DNA from: Candidatus Proelusimicrobium tauri
GTDB taxonomy: Bacteria; Elusimicrobiota; Elusimicrobia; Elusimicrobiales; Elusimicrobiaceae
Assembly (NCBI GenBank): GCA_002311025.1
Contig: DBYY01000004.1
Span: 70,265-134,264, forward strand
Direction: 5' to 3'
Length of the DNA stretch: 64,000 nt
Of this stretch, positions 26,083-35,511 are shown one piece after another (positions within the stretch are counted from its first letter, which is position 1; every line of letters begins with the position of its first letter). The notes under the pieces were generated by a model. It was not told the origin of the DNA. It worked only from the letters and a program-made list of their open reading frames with translations, and did not search any database. Both the position numbers and the translations under genes were made by a program.

Positions 26083-26679
26083 TCACTTGGAGCGTTCTTG
26101 CTCCGGTTGTTTTTGTATATAACTTATGAACCCGGTTGCAAAGGCAGGGTCATTCATAGCCTGTTGCATTACTTTTATAAAAGCAGGGTCTTTGCTATAT
26201 TTAAGCAAAATTTTTTGTGTTTGTGTAGAGTCAATTTGCTTTTGTATCTCTTCTATTGACGGTAAAGTATCCATTTTTTGCATGTTCGCACTTATGACTT
26301 CATCCATTTCTTGTATAAAATTTTGTATAACCGGTTCTTTACCGTAATCGGCAATTTTATCTAATATTTCTTTAGAGTTAGTAGGTTTTATGAAAGGTTG
26401 AGTGCTATAATAAACTTGTAAAACGGTTTTTTGGGTTAAATCTATTTTGGAAATACCTCCCGTAGATTTCGGAGTGTTGATATCTTCATTTGAGGTATTT
26501 TTTTCTACATCGGCAAACTCAAATTGATTTATAGGAGAATCCCAAGAAACGGTTTCTTCTGCCTGTTTATCAATTTGAGTTTGCTTAAACTCTGTAAAGT
26601 ATCTATAAGACATAATAAGTGCGCTTAAAAGCAGACAAATTATTATTATCATTAGTTTTACTTTAACGGATTTTGTCAT
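26083..26679 (-). CDS. Membrane-anchored protein, unknown
   Basis: A 198-residue protein with a single N-terminal anchor (KLMIIIICLLLSALIMSYRYF) and an otherwise soluble, mainly helical extracytoplasmic part. The C-terminal half has repeated short helical segments with ADYGKEPVIQNFIQEMD, LLKYSKDPAFIKVMQQAM and NDPAFATGFISYIQ, two of which share a (K/N)DPAF motif. No family recognised. It lies 9 bp after the FKBP gene in the same operon. Confidence 0.65.
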   Translation of the reverse strand: MTKSVKVKLMIIIICLLLSALIMSYRYFTEFKQTQIDKQAEETVSWDSPINQFEFADVEKNTSNEDINTPKSTGGISKIDLTQKTVLQVYYSTQPFIKPTNSKEILDKIADYGKEPVIQNFIQEMDEVISANMQKMDTLPSIEEIQKQIDSTQTQKILLKYSKDPAFIKVMQQAMNDPAFATGFISYIQKQPEQERSK

Positions 26680-26688
26680 AAAAATTTT

Positions 26689-27357
26689 CTATTTGATTTC
26701 TAAAAGTTCTACATCAAAAACAAGCAAACTGCCTGCTGGTATAGGGCCGCTTTGTCTATCGCCATAGGCGGTTGCGGGCGGGCAATAAAGTTTTGCTTTA
26801 GAACCGGTTTTCATTTCTTGTAAACCGAGTGTCCAGCAACTGATAACTTGATTTAAAGGAAATTCTGCCGGCTGTCCTCTTTTTATAGAACTGTCAAAAA
26901 CTTTTCCGTTTAATAAAGTTCCTTCGTAGTGAACTTTAACAGTGTCGGTTGCTTTGGGTTGTTTACCTTTACCTTTTTGGGTAATTTGGATAATTGCGCC
27001 GTTTGCAAGTTCTTTAGACTTTTTGTCTTTTTTGAGTTTTTCCATGAATTGATTCTGTTCAACTTTGCGTTGATTTAAAATCTTTTTGGAATCTGCTTCA
27101 AAACGGGCTTGAATTGCCTTTTGGTAATCTTCTAATTTAACTTTGGAATTTCTGTTAAGTAAAGAATCAAGCATTCCTTGTGAAAGGGCTTTATATTCTT
27201 CGTTAGAAGAAATTACAAATTGCTCTTTAATGTTATTACCGAGTTGATAACCAAGAGCGTATAAGGTGCCTTCATCATTTTGGTTGTTTTGTTCTTGCTG
27301 AGCAAAAGCCAAAGGGGCAACAAAGGCAAGTATGGATAAGACTAATAATTTTTTCAT
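26689..27357 (-). CDS. Secreted FKBP-type peptidyl-prolyl isomerase
   Basis: A 222-residue Mip/FkpA-like protein. It has a signal peptide (KKLLVLSILAFVAPLAFA), an N-terminal helical dimerisation domain (YALGYQLGNNIKEQF through EKLKKDKKSKEL) and a C-terminal FKBP domain (about 120-222) with VKVHYEGTLLNGKVFDSS and PPATAYGDRQSGPIPAGSLLVFDVELLEI. It catalyses cis-trans isomerisation of proline bonds in the periplasm and aids folding of exported proteins. Co-transcription with LpoB-like and lipoprotein genes fits an envelope folding role. Confidence 0.9.
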   Translation of the reverse strand: MKKLLVLSILAFVAPLAFAQQEQNNQNDEGTLYALGYQLGNNIKEQFVISSNEEYKALSQGMLDSLLNRNSKVKLEDYQKAIQARFEADSKKILNQRKVEQNQFMEKLKKDKKSKELANGAIIQITQKGKGKQPKATDTVKVHYEGTLLNGKVFDSSIKRGQPAEFPLNQVISCWTLGLQEMKTGSKAKLYCPPATAYGDRQSGPIPAGSLLVFDVELLEIK

Positions 27358-27367
27358 TTTTTTTCTC

Positions 27368-28294
27368 CTATTTTTTATTTATATAGTTAAGTAATTTTTC
27401 TTTTACTATCGGTGCGCAAACTTTTCCTGCGGCGATTTGGCTTTGTCTTTGTGCTTCTTCGGGCCTAAAAGAACCGGTTCTTTGGCTTTCACTGAAAGTT
27501 GCAATAATATTTCCGTTTTTGGCTTCTTTTAAGTTGACATTAGCCGTTGCCGTAGACCAATAAAGTCCGTCGGTAGTTTTGGAAGAAAAATTGTCCAAAA
27601 CGATATTCATATGTAAAATAATATCTGCCTCTTGTTTAATTTCACTTACACCGAAGCCCAAACTATTTAAGGCCTCAATAACTTTGCTTTTAACAATTTT
27701 ATCTTCAAAGCCCTCAAATTCATAAATGATTTGAACATCACTAAAGGCTTTGGCATAACTGTTTTTAAAGTTATTTAAAGATTTTTCTTCATAGGCTAGT
27801 TTATCGTAGGAAACAATTTTATATTCCTCATCAAGTTCTTGGCGTTGTGCGAACAGATCTTCCATAGCAAAAGCATATTGTAAGGCGCGCCATTTATTTT
27901 CTTCCTTTTCAATATTATCCGACATGGTTTTCATTTTGGAATCAATCATCGCATAAGCGGGTTCAATTAATTTTTGGGCTTGCTCTCTTTGGATAACGGC
28001 AAGGGCATAGTATTTATTATTTGTTTTGTCCTTCCAAGTTTCCACAACTTTTGCAGAATCTAAAACGGCCTGCCTGCGGGCATCAGTATAAGTATCTCCC
28101 GGTTTTAAACCGTTAAAAATACTTTTTATTTCTTTTAAAGCATTTTCTTTGGCGATATCTTTTTGCGTGTCATAAGATACTTTGGTTATATATTGTTTGG
28201 CGGGATATTTTTCCGTCTTTTTAACCATAATATGCTTATTTGAGCAGGCACTGATTAACAGAAGAGCAATGCTCAAAGTTAATAATTTTTTCAT
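27368..28294 (-). CDS. LPP20-like lipoprotein
   Basis: A 308-residue lipoprotein with signal KKLLTLSIALLLISAC and lipidated Cys in the lipobox ISA-C. The mature protein has an LPP20-type region with IAKENALKEIKSIFNGL, the TWKDKTNNKYYALAVIQRE strand motif and a long helical stretch. Its C-terminal half (DVQIIYEFEGFEDKI to NVNLKEAKNGNIIATFSES) resembles the conserved second half of similar lipoproteins. It lies between the COG3014-like and FKBP genes. Members of this operon type are linked to outer-membrane or peptidoglycan functions; the exact role is unknown. Confidence 0.7.
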   Translation of the reverse strand: MKKLLTLSIALLLISACSNKHIMVKKTEKYPAKQYITKVSYDTQKDIAKENALKEIKSIFNGLKPGDTYTDARRQAVLDSAKVVETWKDKTNNKYYALAVIQREQAQKLIEPAYAMIDSKMKTMSDNIEKEENKWRALQYAFAMEDLFAQRQELDEEYKIVSYDKLAYEEKSLNNFKNSYAKAFSDVQIIYEFEGFEDKIVKSKVIEALNSLGFGVSEIKQEADIILHMNIVLDNFSSKTTDGLYWSTATANVNLKEAKNGNIIATFSESQRTGSFRPEEAQRQSQIAAGKVCAPIVKEKLLNYINKK

Positions 28295-28310
28295 TATGTT
28301 TCCTCCTAAT

Positions 28311-29630
28311 TTATTTAGAACTATAACGCCACAAATAAGTTCTTTGACCTTTTTTAATTTTTACCTTTTCAAAGTGGTAAGTGTCAATAGGTATACCTGC
28401 GGCATTATAATTATAAAAATCTATATCATATTCACCTGGTTCTAAAAAGACATTGGCCATTTTTATTTGTGCGGGTAAAGTAAACCACGAACGGGTATCT
28501 GCTTGCTCTGTTGCGGTATTAAAAATAGTTGTTGCAATATCAACAAGTAAAGCCACGCCCTTATTGTCGGTATTTTTATTTGTTATGTCATGAACTTGCT
28601 TAGATAAGATAAATTTCGTTGCTACGCGGGTAGCGGTTCTTGCCCAGATGGCGGCGCTTTCTTCCTGAAGGGTTAATTTGGCTGCGCTTGCAATATCGGC
28701 AACATCTTTTGTTTTTATTTGTTTACCTTCTACAACTATGGCGGAGGTAGTGCCGTAATAGGGAACATCTATATAACTTGGGTAAGAAATAGCAATAGTT
28801 CTTCCGAAAAGGCCGGAAAATACAGCATCAATAGTTTGTTTATCCGTTCCTTGTAAAGAGTTGTTTCCGTTTAAAATGAAGCCAAGTCTATCCCAAGAGA
28901 TGCTCATTTGATTAGATATTTTTACAGGACTTTTGCCACTGTAATGGATAAAAACGATTTCGCCCAAATCTTTATAATTTGCCGGCAAATCGCTGCTTGG
29001 CGGATTTGCGTTAAAATAACCTTTCAGATGTTCATAAGCATTAAGGGCATTTGTTCTTGCTATTCTTGCCGAAGAAAGTTGCCCGATGTCTTCAAAAACC
29101 ATACTTGCGAAATATTGAACAAAGGGGTCATCATTATAAATCTTTTTTGTGCCTTCTCTGTATTTATCTAAAAAGAAAACGGCTTTGCGCATTTCTACGG
29201 CGGCATCTTCAAAATTCTCTTTCGCAAGATAGTCTAATGCCGTAAGAACATAAACTAAAGACTGTTCATACATGGGCATTTTGTAGGGCAAGGCATTATC
29301 ATTAGTCATTAAAGAGACAGCATTTTGAGTAATACTTTTTGCAAAAAGTTCATCATTTAATTGCTGGGCTAAAGTGAAATTGGTTAAAGAATTATCTATA
29401 TCATAAGCGGCTTGCTGGGCAAGGGCCAAATCAAGTTGGTATAAGACGGCGTTTTTATCGCCATATTGTGAGGATTTATTCTTTTCGATTTTGGCACTTG
29501 CATTTTCAAAATTTTGGTTTGACATCAATTTTGAAATATCTTTTTTATACCGTAAAGAAGGTCCCGCACAAGCACAAAGCAAACTTGTCAGAATTATAAT
29601 AAAAAAGCGGAACCTTCTTACAGTATTCAT
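28311..29630 (-). CDS. COG3014-type lipoprotein
   Basis: A 439-residue lipoprotein; signal RFFIIILTSLLCACAG with lipidated Cys in the lipobox. The N-terminal half is helical and TPR-like (LYQLDLALAQQAAYDIDNS, ALDYLAKENFEDAAVEMRKA). The C-terminal half includes the segment EIVFIHYSGKSP, the membrane-like PYYGTTSAIVVEGK region and LPAQIKMANVFLEPGEYDI. This matches the COG3014 family of uncharacterised envelope proteins. COG3014 genes are often adjacent to LpoB genes, as here (6 bp gap). Confidence 0.7.
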   Translation of the reverse strand: MNTVRRFRFFIIILTSLLCACAGPSLRYKKDISKLMSNQNFENASAKIEKNKSSQYGDKNAVLYQLDLALAQQAAYDIDNSLTNFTLAQQLNDELFAKSITQNAVSLMTNDNALPYKMPMYEQSLVYVLTALDYLAKENFEDAAVEMRKAVFFLDKYREGTKKIYNDDPFVQYFASMVFEDIGQLSSARIARTNALNAYEHLKGYFNANPPSSDLPANYKDLGEIVFIHYSGKSPVKISNQMSISWDRLGFILNGNNSLQGTDKQTIDAVFSGLFGRTIAISYPSYIDVPYYGTTSAIVVEGKQIKTKDVADIASAAKLTLQEESAAIWARTATRVATKFILSKQVHDITNKNTDNKGVALLVDIATTIFNTATEQADTRSWFTLPAQIKMANVFLEPGEYDIDFYNYNAAGIPIDTYHFEKVKIKKGQRTYLWRYSSK

Positions 29631-29636
29631 TATTTT

Positions 29637-30230
29637 TTATAACTTCAAAGAATTTTTTACAACGTATTTTTTCAGTTTTTGTTCGCCGTTCCAAACAATT
29701 TGGTTCGTTTCGATATTTATTAACTTTAAGTTAATTTGATAATAAATAACGGATTTTCTGCCTTCGCTGTCGGTGATAGAATCTAAAACACCGCTTAACA
29801 TATAATCGGCGCCGACTTCACGACCAAAGGCCTTTCTTGTTTCTTCGCTGGCATATTCTTGTTGCTCAAGTCTTTCATTGCGGACTTCGCCGCGTTCTTC
29901 CGGTGAAGCAACGAATTCTACTTTACCGCTGTTAATTAAGGCGCGTTGCATTTCTTCTATGAAGGTAGAAGTATTGATATGTTCCATAGTGTTATTTTTT
30001 ACTGTGCCTACAATAACAACAGGTTCATTACCGCCTTTTGCCTTAAGGGCTTTATTATACCAATTTCCATCGAGACAATCCGCAATCATTGTTTCGGCGG
30101 TTGTTCTTGAATCGGTATCGTTCCATTTACCGCTTAAATCTTTACCGGTATTGGCATCCATACGCTCTACTTTTGTGCCGCAAGCAATAAGCAAGGGAAA
30201 AAGTAAAGAGAAAACTAACAATTTTTTCAT
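29637..30230 (-). CDS. LpoB-like lipoprotein (penicillin-binding protein activator)
   Basis: A 197-residue lipoprotein with signal KKLLVFSLLFPLLIAC and the lipobox LIA-C. The mature domain follows the LpoB/CsgG-like fold: DLSGKWNDTDSRTTAETMI, PVVIVGTVKNNTMEHINTS, FIEEMQRALINSGKVEFV, GADYMLSGVLDSITDSEG and LKLINIETNQIVWNGEQKL. In E. coli LpoB reaches through the peptidoglycan to activate PBP1b; here activation of a class A PBP is inference by family. It is the first gene of the six-gene operon. Its promoter region is shared with the divergent coaX. Confidence 0.8.
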   Translation of the reverse strand: MKKLLVFSLLFPLLIACGTKVERMDANTGKDLSGKWNDTDSRTTAETMIADCLDGNWYNKALKAKGGNEPVVIVGTVKNNTMEHINTSTFIEEMQRALINSGKVEFVASPEERGEVRNERLEQQEYASEETRKAFGREVGADYMLSGVLDSITDSEGRKSVIYYQINLKLINIETNQIVWNGEQKLKKYVVKNSLKL

Positions 30231-30289
30231 ACACCTTTCTCCTTTTAGTATATAATAAACTATTGTAGCACTTTTAAGGCACTATGTGA

Positions 30290-30301
30290 TAAAATAATAT
30301 T
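30290..30301 (+). promoter_or_regulatory. -10 element of coaX, leaderless arrangement
   Basis: TAAAAT at 30290-30295 is followed by 6 bases and the ATG at 30302, without a Shine-Dalgarno. No -35 at 17 bp is convincing. Confidence 0.4.
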
Positions 30302-31072
30302 ATGATTATAGTTTTTGACATTGGTAATACCCATATAGTAATAGGATTTTTAAACGGTAGCAAAATTTGCCATGAAATTCGCTACCCTTCTGCTGATTTT
30401 AAAAAAGAACTGTTTGAAAAATATATGGCGGAGCAGTTTTCTTTAAAACAGATAAAAACAGAAGAAATAGATTCTTGTGCAATCTCAAGTGTGGTGCCGG
30501 TTTTAACCGGTCCGCTAAAAGAATATTGTGTAAAAACTTTTAAAAAAGAACCTTTTATTGTTGATATCACAAAAACGATACTGAAAGCAAAACAGGGGGA
30601 TATTTCCGAACTGGGAGCAGATAGAATTGCCGATATTGAAGCCGCTTTGTTTTTATACCCTAACAGAGATTTGATTATTTTGGATTTTGGCACGGCAAAT
30701 ACTTTTTGTGCCATAAGTAAAGAAGGTTATTATCTTGGTGGCGCCATAAGCGCAGGACTTAATTTAACAATGAAGGCCCTTGCTTTAGGTGCGGCGCAAC
30801 TTGGAGAAGTCCCTTTAAAAGAGGTTCAATATACTGCGGGTATGACAACCGAAACCCAGATACAAGCCGGTCTTTATTTTACGATACTTGGCGGCGCAAA
30901 AGAAATAACCAAAAGACTTCAAAGCGAAGTCTTTCCGGATTCAAAACCGTTTATTATAGGAACGGGGGGGATTGCTAATCTCTATACAAAACATGGCATT
31001 TTTGATGTTTTTGAGCCAAATCTTACGCTAATCGGTATTGCTTATTTGGCCCGAAAATATAAAAAGAGTTGA
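30302..31072 (+). CDS. coaX: Type III pantothenate kinase
   Basis: First step of coenzyme A synthesis from pantothenate. The 256-residue ASKHA-fold protein has the N-terminal phosphate motif DIGNTHIVIG, the central GADRIADIEAALFLYP and LDFGTANTFCAI motifs and C-terminal GTGGIANL. Length is normal for CoaX. With coaE in this window, two CoA steps are covered. Its stop codon lies inside the tpiA promoter. Confidence 0.93.
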   Translation: MIIVFDIGNTHIVIGFLNGSKICHEIRYPSADFKKELFEKYMAEQFSLKQIKTEEIDSCAISSVVPVLTGPLKEYCVKTFKKEPFIVDITKTILKAKQGDISELGADRIADIEAALFLYPNRDLIILDFGTANTFCAISKEGYYLGGAISAGLNLTMKALALGAAQLGEVPLKEVQYTAGMTTETQIQAGLYFTILGGAKEITKRLQSEVFPDSKPFIIGTGGIANLYTKHGIFDVFEPNLTLIGIAYLARKYKKS

Positions 31073-31097
31073 GAAAATTAGTTAAAATTTCTATAAT
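31069..31097 (+). promoter_or_regulatory. tpiA-deoC promoter
   Basis: TTGAGA (31069-31074), a 17-bp spacer and a perfect TATAAT (31092-31097). The -35 overlaps the coaX stop codon. Confidence 0.7.
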
Positions 31098-31132
31098 AAG
31101 AATAACATTTAATATCAAAGAGGTTTTTGAAT

Positions 31133-31888
31133 ATGGCAAGAAAATCATTTATTGCAGGTAACTGGAAAATGCACAAAACTATTGCGGAGTCAAAGGCTTT
31201 GGCTCAGGCAATAAAAGAAGCACAAAATAAAAATGATGCTGATATTATGATAGCACCTGTTTTTACAAGTTTAAATGCTGTTGCCGAAGTTGTTAAAGGC
31301 AGTAATATTATTGTTAGTGCGCAAGATTGTTTTTATGAAGAAAAAGGGGCATTTACCTCTCAAGTCGCACCGAATCAAATTAAAGAAGCCGGTGCTACTT
31401 GCGTTATTTTAGGCCATAGCGAAAGAAGAAAACTTTTTGGCGATACCAATGAAATTTTAAACAAAAAAGTTAAAGCCGCTTTAGCACAAGGTTTAAGAGT
31501 TGTTTATTGCGTAGGCGAAACTTTGGTAGAAAGAGAAAGTGAAAAAACTTTATCCGTCATCCAAGAACAACTTGAAGGCGGTTTGAAAGGTTTTACTACT
31601 CAAGAATTAAAAGATTTAGTAATTGCTTATGAACCTGTTTGGGCTATCGGCACAGGCAAAACCGCTACTCCGGAACAAGCACAAGAAGTTCATAAAGCAA
31701 TCAGAGAAGTTCTTGAACAAAAGTTTGATAAAGATTTTGCACAACAAGTGCGCATCTTATATGGCGGTAGCGTTAAGACAGATAATGTCGATGCTATCAT
31801 GGCAAAAGAAGATGTCGATGGCGTTTTAGTCGGCGGACAATCTTTAGTTGCGGAACAATTTATAAGAATAATCAACTATAATAAATAA
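31133..31888 (+). CDS. tpiA: Triosephosphate isomerase
   Basis: Interconverts dihydroxyacetone phosphate and glyceraldehyde 3-phosphate. The 251-residue TIM barrel has N10 and K12 (FIAGNWKMHK), catalytic H95 (ILGHSERRKLF), E167 (AYEPVWAIGTGKT) and the C-terminal phosphate loop LYGGSVKTDN. I use the ATG at 31133, with AAGAGG correctly spaced before it, rather than an in-frame TTG two codons upstream. deoC follows 3 bp after the stop. Confidence 0.97.
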   Translation: MARKSFIAGNWKMHKTIAESKALAQAIKEAQNKNDADIMIAPVFTSLNAVAEVVKGSNIIVSAQDCFYEEKGAFTSQVAPNQIKEAGATCVILGHSERRKLFGDTNEILNKKVKAALAQGLRVVYCVGETLVERESEKTLSVIQEQLEGGLKGFTTQELKDLVIAYEPVWAIGTGKTATPEQAQEVHKAIREVLEQKFDKDFAQQVRILYGGSVKTDNVDAIMAKEDVDGVLVGGQSLVAEQFIRIINYNK

Positions 31889-31891
31889 ATT

Positions 31892-32527
31892 ATGAACATA
31901 GCAAGTTATATAGACCATACCCTTTTAAAGCCTATAGCCCAAAGCAAGGATATTGAGCAACTTTGTAAAGAAGCAAGAGAGCATAATTTTGCTTCTGTTT
32001 GTGTTAATCCGTGTTGGGTTTCTTACGCGAGCAAACTTCTTGAAGGCAGTTCCGTTAAGGTTTGCACGGTAATAGGTTTTCCGCTTGGCGCAAATGATTC
32101 GGGTGTAAAGGCCTTTGAGGCTAAAACCGCTATTGAACAAGGCGCAAGCGAAGTGGATATGGTTATAAATATCGGTGCTTTAAAAGAAGGCAATTACGAA
32201 ACGGTGAAAAAAGATATTGAGGCTGTGCGTAAAGCAAGTGCCGGTAAAGTTTTGAAGGTTATTATTGAAACCTCATATTTAACTGACGAAGAAAAACAGA
32301 AAGTTTGCGAAATTTGTGCCGCTTGCGGTGCGGATTTTGTAAAGACTTCTACGGGGTTTTCTTCAAATGGGGCTACGGAATATGATGTCGCTTTGATGGC
32401 AAAGGCTGCAGGGGAAAAAGTAAAAGTCAAAGCCTCCGGCGGTATCAGAACAAGAGAAGATGCCCTAAAGATGATTAATGCCGGTGCAAGCCGTTTGGGA
32501 ACAAGTGCCGGTGTAAAAATAATATAG
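31892..32527 (+). CDS. deoC: Deoxyribose-phosphate aldolase
   Basis: Cleaves 2-deoxyribose 5-phosphate to glyceraldehyde 3-phosphate and acetaldehyde. The 211-residue class I aldolase shows [23 protein letters not shown], the Schiff-base Lys K151 in [14 protein letters not shown], and [12 protein letters not shown]. Adjacent tpiA makes metabolic sense because the product feeds glycolysis. Together with tdk further on, it suggests active nucleoside use. Confidence 0.95.
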   Translation: MNIASYIDHTLLKPIAQSKDIEQLCKEAREHNFASVCVNPCWVSYASKLLEGSSVKVCTVIGFPLGANDSGVKAFEAKTAIEQGASEVDMVINIGALKEGNYETVKKDIEAVRKASAGKVLKVIIETSYLTDEEKQKVCEICAACGADFVKTSTGFSSNGATEYDVALMAKAAGEKVKVKASGGIRTREDALKMINAGASRLGTSAGVKII

Positions 32528-32534
32528 GACTATT

Positions 32535-35501
32535 ATGATAAAACATTGGGAAATTGTAGAAAATAAATGGACACAAGATGCTGCTTATGTATTATGCATA
32601 GTGGGAGAAGAATCAGATGCTGCTTTGATTTCAAAGGAGTTATCTTCTTTTTGTAATTTGGTTGATATTAAGGTTTCTTCCTTTAATTATATCTTTGAAC
32701 TTCTCAATGTTACTGACGACGATATTTTACAAAAAATACGCACCAGAATTGAAGAAATTGTCGCAAAAAGTTCCGCAAAAGATAAATCTTCTTCTTTAAG
32801 TGCCGGTCCGGTTCGCGTAAGCGAAGGTGGCCTTGCCTTTTCTACGGAAGATCTTTCAGGGGATAATTTGATAATCAGATCTTCCAGCGAAGGAGATGGT
32901 CTTTCTTCTTCAAGTGATGGTTTGCAAATTTCTATTGAAGAAGCAAAATCTTCCAAAATAGAAGAAACAAAAACCCATAATATAGGTCCTATTGTAAATA
33001 ATCTGCAGGAAGAGCAACCAAATATTGTAGTGCCGCAACCCGTTAAAGAAGTTCCCGCTCCGCAAAAAGTTCAACCTGTTAAAGAAGTTAAAGAAGAAAA
33101 AGTCGGCTTTTTTAAACGTTTGTTCTCCTTTGGAAAGAAGAAGGAAATTGAACCTAAAAAACAAGAAAAAGTATCAGAACCTTTACCTATTGAAACACAA
33201 AATACTAAAGTAAAAAATATTGTTCCAAACAAAGCAGATACTTTACGTTTGCCCGCAAAAGACGTAAAAAAACACGAACCGGCAGAAGATAAAAAGAATA
33301 CTATGCATGGAGTTGTTGTTAAAGGAACTGCTTTCCCCACAAAAGAAATGGGTATTCAGGACGTAAAAGAAGTTTCTTTAGATTCAAAACCTCTTTTTGA
33401 TAAGGAACAATCAAATGATAAAGCACCTTTGGAATCTCAGGTGCCGCTTGATGATATTTTTGCGGCCGAAACTATTTGTCAATTTTACGACGAAGGTAGG
33501 GATGCTGCTAGCGAACCTAAAATAGAAAAAATAGTTGAACCTACACCTATGCCGACTCCGCAGATTATACCTATAACACGAAATAAGATTTTAGAAGAAA
33601 AATTAAATAAGCCCGCAGAAGAAAATAAAGTGCAGCAAGAAACTGTAAATAATGTTTCTGCCACACCGGTAGAACAGAAACCGCTAGAACCCGCTGCACA
33701 GGTGCCGCCGCCGGCAGCAAAACCGGTTATACCTGCAGCACCGATTAAAACTTCTGCTTCGCAAAAGCCTGCTGAGGAAGTAAAGCCGGCTATTCCGCAG
33801 GCATCTGTTGCTCCGATTCAGCAAAAAGACGCTACTAATCAAGAGGTTCAAACAGCAAAACCTGTTGCCCCGCAAGCGCCGTTAAGCGAACCGGTAAATA
33901 CAGAAAAGAAAATACGAAAAGATATTCCTACATTAAGTATATCCGAAGAGGAAACTTTTAAAGTAAAAAATCCGCTTGTTCAAGAACAATCTAAAACTTC
34001 CTTACCTAAAGTGGAAGTTGACTCTAAAGATTTAGGACAGAATATGGCTTCCTTATCAAAAGAAGCCGCAGTTGTTGCTGCAACTTTAGCAAGCGCACCT
34101 AAACCTGCGGAAGTTAAAGCCGCTCAGACTCCCAAAGTAGAAAAGAAAGTAGAATCGGCACCTAAAAAAGAAAATAAGGTCGCTCAACCTAAACAAAGTG
34201 CCAAACAACAAAGACCTATTACAATGCCACCAATAGATAAAACAACAATAGACGGTTTTGACCATACTATACAAACTTCTTCCATACCGGTTTATAAAAA
34301 GAGCAATTGGTCAATAGAAATGCCTATCATTCCCTCTTATACACTTGATAATTGGGATATGTCTTCAAACCGCTTTGCTCACGCAGCGGCCATGTCCGTA
34401 ATAGAAAATCCGGGAACGATGCTTAATTATAATCCGTTCTTTGTTTTTGGCGAAAGCGGTTGCGGAAAAACCCATTTCTTAAATGCAATGGGTGTAGAAT
34501 TTTCAAAGAAATTATCTCAAGATAAAATCTTTATTACAAACGGTGTTCGTTTTTCAAGAGGCGTACAAAGATCTATAGAAGATGGTTCAATAGAAAAAGT
34601 CAGAGGTTTCTTAGATGAGGCACAAGTTTTAATTATAGATGATATACATTTGACTGCTGTTAACGATTCAAACAGGGAGTTTATTTCTCAAGTCTTAAAT
34701 GATTTTGTTAATAAGAGAAAACAACTTATTATTTCTTCCAAATATCCACCTCAAGGACTTTCCCGTTTTGAAGAATTGACCGATTTTAAATTGAGTCAAG
34801 GTTGGGTTTCGGAATTAAAAACTTTAAGACCCAGCCACTTCATTAAGACATATACGAAAATGGCTGAGGATGCCCAAGTTGACTTGACAGAAGCACAATG
34901 TAGAGGATTTTTCGGTAGAGAAGGTCTTACTTTAGGTATGATTAACCGTGATATTAAGAGAGCAAAAGTCTTACGCAGACGCATTAAAGACAGCGGCAGT
35001 ATGCTTATGTCTTATGAACAACTCTTTAACTATATTACGGCGATAACAGGTGAAGATACAACAAGCCAACTTGAAACTTTGGATTTATCAAGTCCCTTAT
35101 CCATCAGGCGTGGAGAAAATACCAATTGGGGTAATTTCGGTTTCTTCTTCCCTAAAGAAAGTGCCGATAAGTTTAAATGGATAGTTTACGCAACTATGCG
35201 CCGTGCTAAAGAACTCGGTATAAAAGGCGGATTCAACTTCGCTTTAAAATCTGCTTATTCAACGGAACATATTATTGCGTCTGCTTTTAAAATTGCCAAT
35301 GTTTGTGATAGTAAGAGTTTAAAAGCGGCTATCATTCTAGGTCCGGATCCCAAAATTATTCAACCTGCCATTAGGGATAATTTCTGCGATATCTTATCTC
35401 ACATGTTAGAGGTGATGATGATTCGCTGTGCCATAATCCCTTATGAAGATATTAAAAAGCCCAGCAGTTATGCAAAAGTCTTGGGCGATGTTCTAAAATA
35501 A
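32535..35501 (+). CDS. Large DnaA-like AAA+ protein with long disordered region
   Basis: A 988-residue protein, 7 bp after deoC. Three parts are visible. First, a folded-looking N-terminus (about 1-80). Second, a very long Pro/Ala/Lys/Glu-rich low-complexity stretch (about 85-590). Third, a DnaA/Hda-type AAA+ module (about 595-860) with NYNPFFVFGESGCGKTHFLN (Walker A 639-646), VLIIDDIH (Walker B 698-705) and a lid region. After it comes a C-terminal domain (about 870-988: FGFFFPKESADKFKWIVYAT, KAAIILGPDPKII) that is not the DnaA domain IV helix-turn-helix. It is not the replication initiator. Its role is unknown. Confidence 0.75.
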   Translation: MIKHWEIVENKWTQDAAYVLCIVGEESDAALISKELSSFCNLVDIKVSSFNYIFELLNVTDDDILQKIRTRIEEIVAKSSAKDKSSSLSAGPVRVSEGGLAFSTEDLSGDNLIIRSSSEGDGLSSSSDGLQISIEEAKSSKIEETKTHNIGPIVNNLQEEQPNIVVPQPVKEVPAPQKVQPVKEVKEEKVGFFKRLFSFGKKKEIEPKKQEKVSEPLPIETQNTKVKNIVPNKADTLRLPAKDVKKHEPAEDKKNTMHGVVVKGTAFPTKEMGIQDVKEVSLDSKPLFDKEQSNDKAPLESQVPLDDIFAAETICQFYDEGRDAASEPKIEKIVEPTPMPTPQIIPITRNKILEEKLNKPAEENKVQQETVNNVSATPVEQKPLEPAAQVPPPAAKPVIPAAPIKTSASQKPAEEVKPAIPQASVAPIQQKDATNQEVQTAKPVAPQAPLSEPVNTEKKIRKDIPTLSISEEETFKVKNPLVQEQSKTSLPKVEVDSKDLGQNMASLSKEAAVVAATLASAPKPAEVKAAQTPKVEKKVESAPKKENKVAQPKQSAKQQRPITMPPIDKTTIDGFDHTIQTSSIPVYKKSNWSIEMPIIPSYTLDNWDMSSNRFAHAAAMSVIENPGTMLNYNPFFVFGESGCGKTHFLNAMGVEFSKKLSQDKIFITNGVRFSRGVQRSIEDGSIEKVRGFLDEAQVLIIDDIHLTAVNDSNREFISQVLNDFVNKRKQLIISSKYPPQGLSRFEELTDFKLSQGWVSELKTLRPSHFIKTYTKMAEDAQVDLTEAQCRGFFGREGLTLGMINRDIKRAKVLRRRIKDSGSMLMSYEQLFNYITAITGEDTTSQLETLDLSSPLSIRRGENTNWGNFGFFFPKESADKFKWIVYATMRRAKELGIKGGFNFALKSAYSTEHIIASAFKIANVCDSKSLKAAIILGPDPKIIQPAIRDNFCDILSHMLEVMMIRCAIIPYEDIKKPSSYAKVLGDVLK

Positions 35502-35511
35502 AAGAGGTTTT

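Noticed and set aside
28385..28405. GGTATACCT motif of the repeat inside a coding region
   Set aside because: Only the short palindrome is present, with none of the flanking core or arms; a chance match inside the COG3014-like gene.
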